Below, piece after piece: positions 1 to 6,101 of a stretch of 11,097 bases of DNA. The DNA is from Victivallales bacterium (GTDB taxonomy: Bacteria > Verrucomicrobiota > Lentisphaeria > Oligosphaerales > Oligosphaeraceae), in NCBI GenBank assembly GCA_017963875.1, contig JAGCTA010000422.1:1-11097 (forward strand), in the 5' to 3' direction. Position numbers and translations under genes: made by a program. The notes below the pieces were generated by a model. That model was not told where the DNA came from, did no database searches, and saw nothing but the letters and a program-made list of their open reading frames with translations. How positions within the stretch are numbered: the stretch's first letter is position 1; the number at the start of each line of letters is the position of its first letter.

Positions 1-291
1 ATCGTTTTTCCTCTTTTTTGATGCAAATTTAATTAAAAACACTTCATTTTTAATTAAATATAATTCAATTCTTGTTGTTTTCAAAATAAAGTCAAAGACA
101 TTCTCTCAAATCAATGACTTTACCCCATGGATTCCCCCTGAGGGTCGGTCTTTTCATAGTCGCCCTGACATGTGAAATTATCGACTCTCATGGGTAATAG
201 AGTGAAACATAAAAAAACATTTGCATTCTTTTTGAAGACTATTATGTTATATTAAATATTGATTCAAAGTAAAACATAAAGTAAAACAAAA
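1..291. other. AT-rich gene-free leader upstream of the regulator gene
   Basis: I see no credible gene here. The first 60 bases contain a perfect 13-bp inverted repeat, 27-39 against 47-59, with a 7-base spacer, built around TTAATTAA. A second, weaker one pairs TAAAGTCA (87-94) with TGACTTTA (115-122). The last 90 bases before the regulator carry repeated motifs: TGAAACATAAAA at 203-214, GTAAAACATAAA at 269-280, and AAAGTAAAACA twice in the 25 bases before the start codon. The promoter and operators of the downstream operon probably lie here. I could not find a convincing -35/-10 pair: TTGAAG (232-237) with AATATT (255-260) has a 17-base spacer but is only a fair match. Confidence 0.5.
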
Positions 292-1356
292 ATGCCGCAA
301 AACAAGACGGAAACCATAGTCAACGAGTTGACGGCAAGCATCGCCTCTGGGGAACTCGGCCGAAGTGGCGATAAATTCATGACCACGCGGGAACTGTGCG
401 TCCTGAAAGGGGTATCCCTGAAAACCGCCTTTCATATCCTAGGCAAACTCATGGACGAAGGTGTAATTGAGAAATCGGGTCATGGCTTCCGCATCGCGCC
501 TCTTCTTCCGAGTTCATGCGAGGCAAAACGCCCCTTGCTGATCGGTTTTCTTGCGACTTGTCTTGAGAGTCCGTATTTCGCCAAACTCGCATGCCATGCG
601 GAAGAATTCGCGTATTCCGTCGGTGCAAGCCTCATCATCGCATCAAGCAACTATGACTTTGCCACAGAATGCGAAAGGCTGAAGATGTTTTGCCGTCAAG
701 GCGTTGCGGGAATCCTAATCTGCCCATGGGCATCGACCGCCGAACAGGAGTCGTTCTATTCGGAACTGCCTGTCCCATACGTGATGCTGGGGAGGAAACT
801 CGAATCTGTGGAATGCGACGCCGTGCTTGTCAACAACCAGAAGGCAGCACAGCATATGGCTCGTCACCTGATTGAACAGGGGCTGTCTGAATTCGCCTAC
901 ATCGGTCAAAGCGGAAAACTCCACGACCAGCGTATGTATGGCTTCCAGGCGGAACTTTCCGCCGCTGGCTTCGCGTTGCCTGAAAAAAACATCGTGCAAG
1001 TCGATGGACAGAACCCAAGACAATGCCGTGAAGCCATTCAACACCTGCTGAAACGGGCTCGCAAGGGCCGACTCGGTTTATTCTGCTACCATGACCTGTT
1101 TGCCATCCGAGCCATCAATCTTTGCCATCAGATAGGTCTGCGGATTCCAGAAGACGTTGCCGTCGCGGGCTTTGACGACTTGCCCGCCGCAGCCGAAACA
1201 TATCCCCCGTTGACAAGTGTTTCCTACCCTGTGAAGGACATGGCACGTCTGGCTTTTGAATCACTGTACGCTCGCATCAAATTCAAGACCATCGGCGGAG
1301 GAATCAGCCGTTACCTGGATTCCAAATTGATTGTCAGGGAAAGTACAAGCGGCTGA
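292..1356 (+). CDS. GntR-type winged-helix / LacI-type sugar-binding transcriptional regulator
   Basis: This is a 354-residue chimeric repressor-like protein. Residues about 1-70 are a GntR winged helix, with the typical run MTTRELCVLKGVSLKTAFHI, then a short 'L.DEGVIEKSGHGFRI' wing. Residues about 80-350 are a periplasmic-binding-protein-like effector domain of the LacI/GalR type: PLLIGF at the start of the first strand, RMYGFQAEL in the middle, and the family hallmark IPEDVAVAGFDDLP near 285-298 followed by PPLTSVSYP. The same architecture is known from AraR of Bacillus subtilis, where a sugar releases the protein from DNA. It sits first in the plus-strand cluster, so it most likely controls that cluster and itself in response to a sugar, which I cannot identify. 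There is no clear Shine-Dalgarno sequence before the ATG (the upstream bases are A-rich). The start fits the GntR domain, which begins within a few residues of it. Confidence 0.93.
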   Translation: MPQNKTETIVNELTASIASGELGRSGDKFMTTRELCVLKGVSLKTAFHILGKLMDEGVIEKSGHGFRIAPLLPSSCEAKRPLLIGFLATCLESPYFAKLACHAEEFAYSVGASLIIASSNYDFATECERLKMFCRQGVAGILICPWASTAEQESFYSELPVPYVMLGRKLESVECDAVLVNNQKAAQHMARHLIEQGLSEFAYIGQSGKLHDQRMYGFQAELSAAGFALPEKNIVQVDGQNPRQCREAIQHLLKRARKGRLGLFCYHDLFAIRAINLCHQIGLRIPEDVAVAGFDDLPAAAETYPPLTSVSYPVKDMARLAFESLYARIKFKTIGGGISRYLDSKLIVRESTSG

Positions 1357-1409
1357 ACCGCCGCATGAAACATAAAAGGCGTTTTCACAAAAAGAACAAG
1401 GAACACCAA
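1357..1409 (+). promoter_or_regulatory. Intergenic spacer with second copy of the TGAAACATAAAA motif
   Basis: The 53 bases between the regulator and the next gene carry TGAAACATAAAA at 1366-1377, identical over 12 bases to 203-214 in the leader. Here it also forms a loose dyad, TGAAA (1366-1370) with TTTCA (1383-1387). A Shine-Dalgarno AAGGA lies at 1398-1402, seven bases before the ATG at 1410. The repeated motif could be an operator for the regulator, but that is inference from two exact copies only. Confidence 0.3.
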
Positions 1410-2441
1410 ATGGCGATTACACAAACTTCCATCAGTTATTACGGGCTGAACTATGTGGAACATGCGGAAAAGGATTTCGCGGAAATGCTGGCTCACGGCT
1501 GCACGACCGTCATCCTTGCAGTCACGGAATTCGATTTCGATTTCTGGCGGCCAAACGTCCCCAAAATCGTTGACAAGGCGCATGAAATGGGCCTGCGTGT
1601 CATCATCGACCCATGGGGCAACGGCAAATACTTCGGTGGCGAACAGGTCAGCAAATTCCTTCAGGACAATGTGGAAAACCGACAGGTCTCCGCATTGACA
1701 GGAGAAAAACTCCCATACGCCTGCTTCAACACAAACAGTTATCGTGACTATTTCAAAAACTTCTGCACAACGCTTGCCCGCGAAACCGCTGCGGATGGTT
1801 TCTTCTGGGACGAGCCGCACTACGCTTTCCCCAAGGGAATCGCCTCCATCACTGGTGGTGTCGCCGACGACTGGACCTGCTTCTGCCCTGTTTGCCGCAA
1901 GCGTTTCGAAGACTACTACGGTTATCCGATGCCCCGATACATGACCAACGATGTCAAGCAATTCCGCTGGCGCGAGGCATTGGTGGTGCTTTCAGAGACA
2001 TCAAAGGCACTCAAGGAAATCAACCCGAAACTGGAAATCACCTGCTGCGTCCACGCCACCCAAAATGGATACTATGTTTCGGAATACCGTGGCTACGACA
2101 ACTGGGACATGGTCGCATCCTGTCCATATTTCGATGTGTTTTCAACAACCATCGTCAATTGGGCTCTTCCCGAGGATTTCTTCAGAGAAATCACGGAACG
2201 CACCGTGGCAGTCGCGAAAAAATACGGTAAAATCTCCGAGCGCTGGCTCATGGGCTACTACAAACAGCCCAAAGACTGGGCACAAGTCGCCCGTTGGGCG
2301 GACATTGCCGAACAGGCAGGCGTCGACCGACTCTCCGCATGGACCTACCGTGGCGGTTACGGCACGGTCGTAGGAGCACCAGACGCGCTTAAATTGTGGG
2401 ATACCATCGGCGAGAACTACAGACGTCTGCTCAAGAAATGA
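1410..2441 (+). CDS. Cytoplasmic glycoside-hydrolase-like TIM-barrel protein
   Basis: This is a 343-residue protein without a signal peptide. The start at 1410 is chosen over the in-frame ATG at 1365 because AAGGA lies seven bases upstream of it, and the extra residues before it (MKHKRRFHKKNKEHQ) are unlike a folded domain. The fold looks like a glycosidase-type (beta/alpha)8 barrel. A strand ends in ADGFFWDEPHY (about 128-138), where Asp134-Glu135 could supply catalytic acid. It is followed by TCFCPVCRKRFEDYYG (156-171), a Cys-X-Cys-X2-Cys plus F...YG pattern that I recall from hypothetical glycosidase-like families in glycan-degrading bacteria. Later strands include LSAWTYRGG (308-316). It probably cleaves or rearranges an intracellular oligosaccharide or glycoside in the pathway that the upstream regulator controls. 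No exact family or substrate is claimed, and enzymatic activity is inferred. Confidence 0.75.
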   Translation: MAITQTSISYYGLNYVEHAEKDFAEMLAHGCTTVILAVTEFDFDFWRPNVPKIVDKAHEMGLRVIIDPWGNGKYFGGEQVSKFLQDNVENRQVSALTGEKLPYACFNTNSYRDYFKNFCTTLARETAADGFFWDEPHYAFPKGIASITGGVADDWTCFCPVCRKRFEDYYGYPMPRYMTNDVKQFRWREALVVLSETSKALKEINPKLEITCCVHATQNGYYVSEYRGYDNWDMVASCPYFDVFSTTIVNWALPEDFFREITERTVAVAKKYGKISERWLMGYYKQPKDWAQVARWADIAEQAGVDRLSAWTYRGGYGTVVGAPDALKLWDTIGENYRRLLKK

Positions 2442-2496
2442 CATCATTGTCATAAAAAGGGATTTGAACAAATCACAGAGCAAAGGAAAGGCGAAC

Positions 2497-2568
2497 ATGA
2501 CAAAACTCAATGACTATGGCTATATTGACAATGCCATCGCGAATATCCGAAAAGTCGCCGATGAATAA
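2497..2568 (+). pseudogene. 5' part of the SIS-domain gene, ended by an in-frame TAA
   Basis: The natural start of the next gene seems to be the ATG at 2497, preceded by AAAGGAAAG at 2482-2490, a good ribosome binding site. Translation gives 23 residues (MTKLNDYGYIDNAIANIRKV then ADE) and meets TAA at 2566-2568. The same frame continues without another stop for 229 more codons to 3255. Ignoring the TAA, residues 25-34 read ADNIHKAASL and join directly to MADAIQ, as expected for the N-terminal helix of this protein family. A single base change (for example from CAA, GAA or AAA) explains the stop. Whether it is real, a sequencing error or tolerated through restart at 2599 cannot be decided here. 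Confidence 0.7.
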
Positions 2569-2598
2569 GCGGACAACATCCACAAGGCGGCATCGCTG

Positions 2599-3255
2599 AT
2601 GGCCGATGCCATCCAAAATGACAAACTCATCAATGTATATGCTGGCGGCGGACACACGACCCTCGCCATGGGTGAGATGTTCTTCCGTGCTGGCGGTCTA
2701 GCCAACATCAACCCGCTGATGGAAACCGCGTTGTCCGTCTTCAACCAGGCGCTGAAATATCTGGAACTGGAGCGAACGGAGAATTTCGGTGCTTCAATCA
2801 TCAAATACTATGATATTCAAAAGGATGACCTGGTGCTGATTTTCCACAACATCGGCATCAACCCCGCAACCATTGACGCCGCAATGGAAATCAAACGGCG
2901 AGGAGGGAAAATAGTCGCCATCGCCAGTTCATACTGGCAGAATGAAATGCCTCGAAACCATTTTATCCGCCATTCGTCTGGAAAGAACCTTTTCGACTTT
3001 GCCGATGTCTGCATTGATGACTACAACCCAGTCGGAGATGCCATCGTCAATCTTCCTGGCCTGAACACGCCTATCGCTCCAGTCTCGAATGTGGTCGATT
3101 TCACCATCGCCCACCTGCTGGAAATCGAATGTTGCCGAATTTGTATTGAGCGTGGCTTCGTCCCGCCTGTCTGGAACAGCGCAAACACGCCTGGAGGCGA
3201 TCAGAAGAACGCTGCTTATCTCAAAAAATACAAGCCCCTAGTGAAAAGCCTGTAA
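2599..3255 (+). CDS. SIS-domain sugar-phosphate-binding protein (UPF0309-like), N-terminally truncated frame
   Basis: The open part of the gene encodes 218 residues. The family resemblance is strong: INVYAGGGHTTLAMGEMFFR then AGGLANINPL corresponds to the UPF0309/SIS pattern with a glycine-rich loop, and RHSSGKNLFDFADVCIDD, GDAIV and the end PPVWNSANTPGGDQKN are also typical. SIS proteins bind or isomerise phosphosugars in the cytoplasm. The usual Ser-rich loop (S-x-S-G-x-S/T/N) reads HNIGIN at 83-88, so both serines are replaced, which may change catalysis or ligand. With the upstream 34 codons the length would be 252, near the family norm; from 2599 it lacks the first helix. Restart at 2599 is conceivable because AAGGCGG lies at 2584-2590, eight bases before the ATG. 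The next gene begins 17 bases downstream, so it belongs to the operon. Confidence 0.85.
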   Translation: MADAIQNDKLINVYAGGGHTTLAMGEMFFRAGGLANINPLMETALSVFNQALKYLELERTENFGASIIKYYDIQKDDLVLIFHNIGINPATIDAAMEIKRRGGKIVAIASSYWQNEMPRNHFIRHSSGKNLFDFADVCIDDYNPVGDAIVNLPGLNTPIAPVSNVVDFTIAHLLEIECCRICIERGFVPPVWNSANTPGGDQKNAAYLKKYKPLVKSL

Positions 3256-3272
3256 AAAAAAAGGAGAAACTG

Positions 3273-4007
3273 ATGAAACTCAAGGAAATGAATGCAGCCC
3301 TGCAAGAACTGCGAACGAAATACGCCATCCCAGCAGATGGCGTGCTGACCGCAAGCCAAGCAGGCACGTTCGGCGCAGCCGCCGAACTCACTATGAATGG
3401 CAAAACCGTCAAGCTGCTGCCATGGCGCATCGAACGGCGGTTCTGCGAACTGAAGAAACTGGTTGATGGCAAGACACTGGAGGATGTCTCCACACTGCGT
3501 TTCGCATGGTTTGCGAGCGACGCCTCACTTGAGGCACTGCTCTATCGCGAACTCGACTTGTGCGCCTATCTCGGCGAATCGCCCGTCCGCTCTATCTTCG
3601 CCGTCGTCAATGGCAAAACCGCAAACCTGGTCGTAAAACTACAGGATGGCAAAAGTTGTGCTGTCGAATGCTCCGCCGCACTCCCTAAGGGAACAGAGCC
3701 GATGGACAAGCACGAAATCATCGCCAGACGCGGTGTCGCCTGCGACCGCGTCGTCGATTCGCAGGTGCCCCAGGCATCAATCTACCAATTCACTAACAAC
3801 GGTGAAAAACGCTACACGGACATCGACACTGAGTTGTTCGGTTTCACCACGGAGGAAATCCTTCTTGTCCGCGCGGCCTTCGCCGTGCTGTCAACACCCG
3901 CGCTCGCTGACGAATGGAACTGCGCCGACGCACGTTTGAACCGCCAAATCGCGGATGCGCTGGCAACCGAAACAAACGGCAAACCTGTCATCTATACGGA
4001 GGCATAA
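3273..4007 (+). CDS. Unrecognised 244-residue operon protein
   Basis: I do not recognise this protein. It starts at an ATG with a strong ribosome binding site (AAGGAG within 3261-3266) and ends three bases before the oxidoreductase start, so it is surely expressed with its neighbours. It has no signal peptide or membrane segment and appears soluble. The N-terminal half mixes short helices with beta-rich stretches (AAELTMNGKTVKLLPWRIER, then SIFAVVNGKTANLVVKLQDG around residues 110-130). The C-terminal third is helical, with EEILLVRAAFAVLSTPALADE and ADARLNRQIADALATETNGK. No catalytic motif is obvious. Its position just before a Gfo/Idh enzyme suggests a partner or accessory role in the same sugar pathway, but this is only context. 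Confidence 0.85.
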   Translation: MKLKEMNAALQELRTKYAIPADGVLTASQAGTFGAAAELTMNGKTVKLLPWRIERRFCELKKLVDGKTLEDVSTLRFAWFASDASLEALLYRELDLCAYLGESPVRSIFAVVNGKTANLVVKLQDGKSCAVECSAALPKGTEPMDKHEIIARRGVACDRVVDSQVPQASIYQFTNNGEKRYTDIDTELFGFTTEEILLVRAAFAVLSTPALADEWNCADARLNRQIADALATETNGKPVIYTEA

Positions 4008-4010
4008 ACG

Positions 4011-5087
4011 ATGAAACCAGTTAAAATCGCAATGATGGCCCTAACCCATGGGCATACTCGCAAATACTATCAGACGCTTCGCGAAAACTCCAAACTGGAC
4101 TGGGTTGCGTCCTGCGCCGCAGACCAGCGTGCAAAGGATGTCTATGAACTCTATGACAACGGCGTTCCATGCTACCTTTCCGCCGAGGAAATGTTCGAGA
4201 AACACCCCGACATCGAGGCTGTCGTCATCGCTTCCGCCAATGACCAGCACCTCAAAGAAATGAAACTCTGTGCCCAGCGCGGCGTCCATATCCTCTCCAT
4301 GAAAATCCCGACCTTCGATCCAAAAGAATACGACGAGATGATTAAACTCGTTGACGAGGCGGGAATCGTCTGCCAGATTGAACTGGAAATGCACTATAAT
4401 CCCGTCGTGAAGCGACTTCAGAAAATCATCGCCGACGGCGAATTAGGGAAGATTCTCTCTGTCCAAGCGACCAATATCACCTTGTCTCCCGTCTGGGCAT
4501 TCCCCTGGCAGGGCAGCCCTGAGGCCAGTTATGGCAAACGCGTCCCGCTACGTCAGGGCGACCCACGCTTCCGTGGCGGCGCCCTCTGCGACCATCCGCA
4601 CATCTTCGACCTCATCCGCTGGCTAACAGGCTCCGATTTTGACTACGTTTATTCGGAAGTCGCGCCGAATCTGCGCAAAGATCTTGAAGTGGAGGATATG
4701 ATTCTTGTCAATGGGAAAATGAAAAACGGCGTTTCGTTCCTGTTCGACCCTTCATGGTCACGAATGGAAGAACGCCTCGCCGTGCCTGCGCCAGGATGGG
4801 AAGTCTTCCCAAAACGAATGGAAGTCAATGTGACTGTCACGGGCGAAAAAGGAACCATTCTTTGCGACTGCTTCGGACCTAATGTCTATCACAACGGTGC
4901 TCCAAATGACCGTTATACTGTGCAGTACACCTATTTCGACGAGTGGATCGGATTGATTGACGAGTTCGTCTCCTGCATCCGTGAACACAAGACACCGAAA
5001 ATCAACCTCAAATGGCACCGCCAGACGATTGACTGCATGAACGCCTGCTATGCAAGCGTCCAGTCAGGCCTCCCAGCAAAGGTCTGA
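4011..5087 (+). CDS. Gfo/Idh/MocA-family NAD(P)-dependent oxidoreductase
   Basis: This 358-residue protein belongs to the glucose-fructose oxidoreductase / inositol dehydrogenase / MocA family, which oxidises or reduces sugars and cyclitols with NAD(P). The N-terminal Rossmann fold (about 1-122) starts VKIAMMALTHGHTRKYY, where the usual GxGxxG is reduced to ALTHGH. IEAVVIASANDQH (68-80) is the family's 'nucleotide strand 4' region, and SMKIP (96-100) corresponds to the EKP motif with Lys98 kept. The C-terminal domain has GGALCDHPHIFDLIRWLTG (189-207), the region that carries the catalytic Asp/His: Asp194, His197 and Asp200 are present, one residue more closely spaced than usual. A GGAGG site lies inside the end of the preceding gene, eight bases before the ATG, indicating translational coupling. 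It is the last gene of the plus-strand operon. The substrate is unknown. Confidence 0.93.
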   Translation: MKPVKIAMMALTHGHTRKYYQTLRENSKLDWVASCAADQRAKDVYELYDNGVPCYLSAEEMFEKHPDIEAVVIASANDQHLKEMKLCAQRGVHILSMKIPTFDPKEYDEMIKLVDEAGIVCQIELEMHYNPVVKRLQKIIADGELGKILSVQATNITLSPVWAFPWQGSPEASYGKRVPLRQGDPRFRGGALCDHPHIFDLIRWLTGSDFDYVYSEVAPNLRKDLEVEDMILVNGKMKNGVSFLFDPSWSRMEERLAVPAPGWEVFPKRMEVNVTVTGEKGTILCDCFGPNVYHNGAPNDRYTVQYTYFDEWIGLIDEFVSCIREHKTPKINLKWHRQTIDCMNACYASVQSGLPAKV

Positions 5088-5095
5088 ATCAAACA

Positions 5096-5253
5096 GTGGT
5101 GTTGCAAAATCATAAATTCATCGTCGGAAGAGCCGTCATGGTCTCGCGTCGGTATCCTCGATGTCGGCGCGAGACCATTGATAGCGCGTAAAACATAGGA
5201 CTTGATAGCAATAACAGTCGCTACTTATGGCATTGTAGTTTTGCAACAGCCTC
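5096..5253. mobile_element. Short inverted-repeat element, MITE-like
   Basis: A perfect 10-bp inverted repeat, TGTTGCAAAA (5100-5109) and its complement (5239-5248), bounds a stretch of about 150 bases. Allowing one gap, the ends extend to GTGG-TGTTGCAAAA on the left (5096-5109) and GAGGCTGTTGCAAAA on the right read inward (5253-5239). CATAA (5111-5115) and TTATG (5225-5229) can pair just inside. Ends of the GTTGCAAAA kind occur on several insertion-sequence families (IS26 of the IS6 family is one example), so this could be a non-autonomous remnant. There is no transposase gene and I see no obvious target-site duplication. It lies between the convergent sugar operon and the PIN-domain gene, whose last codons run into its right end. 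Confidence 0.45.
5138..5178 (+). repeat. Long hairpin, 11 perfect pairs plus 8 further pairs in plus-strand RNA
   Basis: ATGGTCTCGCG (5138-5148) and CGCGAGACCAT (5168-5178) pair perfectly. The 19 bases between continue the stem in plus-strand RNA: U5149-G5167, C-G, G-C, G5152-U5164, U5153-G5163, A-U, U-A and C5156-G5160, leaving a three-base loop CUC (5157-5159). Three pairs are G-U wobbles, which would be mismatches in the opposite strand's RNA. No run of U follows, so it is not a standard intrinsic terminator. It could stabilise the 3' end of the sugar operon transcript or be the core of the surrounding element. Confidence 0.65.
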
Positions 5254-5842
5254 CTCTACTAAAATGCTCCCATGGATACCTGCAAGGTATAGTATGAATA
5301 TGAGGATGCAATAAACAACGGCTAACAGCATGTTGATGAGGAATGACATTCAATTGATTGTCGTATCTGACATCACCTGGAGGCCTCATTGCAAAAGTAA
5401 AATTGGAATAAACAGACGCCCATGAATGGCAAATCAAAGGAAGAATATCCGTAGGCGTAATGGGCAAAACAATGCTGTGATTTAGAAAATCATCAATATT
5501 CGCAGTTACAATATAATCCGCATGAATTTCTTGAGCACAGCAGTCCTGAAGACTATCTTCAAAATCAGAAAAATCTGAATTATCAATCGCATTCTGGATG
5601 GCCTTCATATTGGTAGTAGCCAAACCAAGGATTCTACAAATGGCACTTATTTTTTTCCTTCGTAGGTTTGATGGTATTTTTCGCATGACATACCATACGA
5701 TGGAAAGAGTTTGCAAAGATACAAATCCTTCAATATTGCCTTTTGAACATTCCCATAAAAGGATTTCAACTTCTTGGAGATATGGGTCATCCCTTTTAGT
5801 CAAATATGTCAAAATAACGTTGGCATCAAAAAGAACTCTCAT
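5225..5842 (-). CDS. PIN-domain protein, probable VapC-like toxin with extended C-terminus
   Basis: The first 140 residues match a PIN-domain ribonuclease: MRVLFDANVILTYL with Asp6 at the first strand, SDFEDSLQDCCAQ (92-104) with the acidic Asp93/Glu95/Asp96 cluster, and ADYIVTANIDDF (108-119) with Thr113, Asn115 and Asp117/118, then the usual end VLPITPTDILPL. Such proteins cleave RNA (often tRNA) and are held inactive by a cognate antitoxin. PIN toxins are usually 130-150 residues long. Here about 65 residues of unrelated low-conservation character follow, and the stop lies inside an inverted-repeat element, which suggests that the original stop was lost. The gene begins six bases after the stop of the upstream small gene, typical of a toxin-antitoxin pair. 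The composition is richer in A+T than the flanking operons, a hint of horizontal acquisition. Confidence 0.8.
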   Translation of the reverse strand: MRVLFDANVILTYLTKRDDPYLQEVEILLWECSKGNIEGFVSLQTLSIVWYVMRKIPSNLRRKKISAICRILGLATTNMKAIQNAIDNSDFSDFEDSLQDCCAQEIHADYIVTANIDDFLNHSIVLPITPTDILPLICHSWASVYSNFTFAMRPPGDVRYDNQLNVIPHQHAVSRCLLHPHIHTIPCRYPWEHFSRGGCCKTTMP

Positions 5843-5848
5843 TGATTT

Positions 5849-6070
5849 TTACTTGCATCTCATTTCGTGTTTTTCTTTCATATTTTGCTCGCATTCTGTG
5901 TCACAATCACTATTTATTTCAATTAATTCTTCACGCAACTGACGAATTTCGTTGAATGCTCTCAATCGTTCTTCAAGGCACACTTCTCTGGGTAATATCA
6001 TGTAGTCAATATTACTATTTTTTACCTTATCTGTTTTTAACTTTTCATTATTAATACTTGATGGACTCAT
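5849..6070 (-). CDS. Small protein upstream of the PIN gene, probable antitoxin
   Basis: This 73-residue protein is chosen to start at the ATG at 6070 because GGAGG lies five bases upstream; the earlier in-frame ATG at 6082 has no ribosome binding site and contains that Shine-Dalgarno sequence in its own codons. The sequence is polar and probably disordered at the N-terminus (MSPSSINNEKLKTDKVKNSN), then has a strongly amphipathic helix EERLRAFNEIRQLREELIEI (33-52), and a charged tail with four cysteines in all (31, 56, 60 and 72). I do not recognise a standard VapB/AbrB, ribbon-helix-helix or Phd domain. Position, size, the six-base gap to the PIN gene and palindromes over the promoter argue for an antitoxin, with the helix as the likely toxin-binding part. 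The function is inferred from context. Confidence 0.65.
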   Translation of the reverse strand: MSPSSINNEKLKTDKVKNSNIDYMILPREVCLEERLRAFNEIRQLREELIEINSDCDTECEQNMKEKHEMRCK

Positions 6071-6101
6071 AATATCCTCCATTAAATTAAAATAAAAAAT
6101 A

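Noticed and set aside
1365..1409. Earlier start of the glycosidase-like gene at 1365
   Set aside because: The segment encodes a basic, unstructured run and contains the repeated TGAAACATAAAA motif and the Shine-Dalgarno of the 1410 start.
1311..1961. Long open frame on the minus strand opposite the glycosidase-like gene
   Set aside because: It mirrors a well-supported gene on the other strand, has no recognisable motif and no ribosome binding site; it is an antisense shadow.
2566..2568. TAA read as an amino acid through a changed genetic code
   Set aside because: TAA normally ends the SIS gene itself, the 3273-4007 gene and the small antitoxin-like gene, so general reassignment is not supported.
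5138..5178. Intrinsic (Rho-independent) terminator of the plus-strand operon
   Set aside because: The stem is strong but no U-run follows in either direction, so I list it as a hairpin of unknown role.
5096..5253. Complete insertion sequence
   Set aside because: The space between the ends is too small for a transposase, and no target-site duplication is visible, so only a MITE-like remnant is proposed.
5598..5942. Plus-strand open frame across the PIN and antitoxin genes
   Set aside because: It crosses both minus-strand genes, which have coherent motifs, and its own product is low-complexity and hydrophobic without a ribosome binding site.
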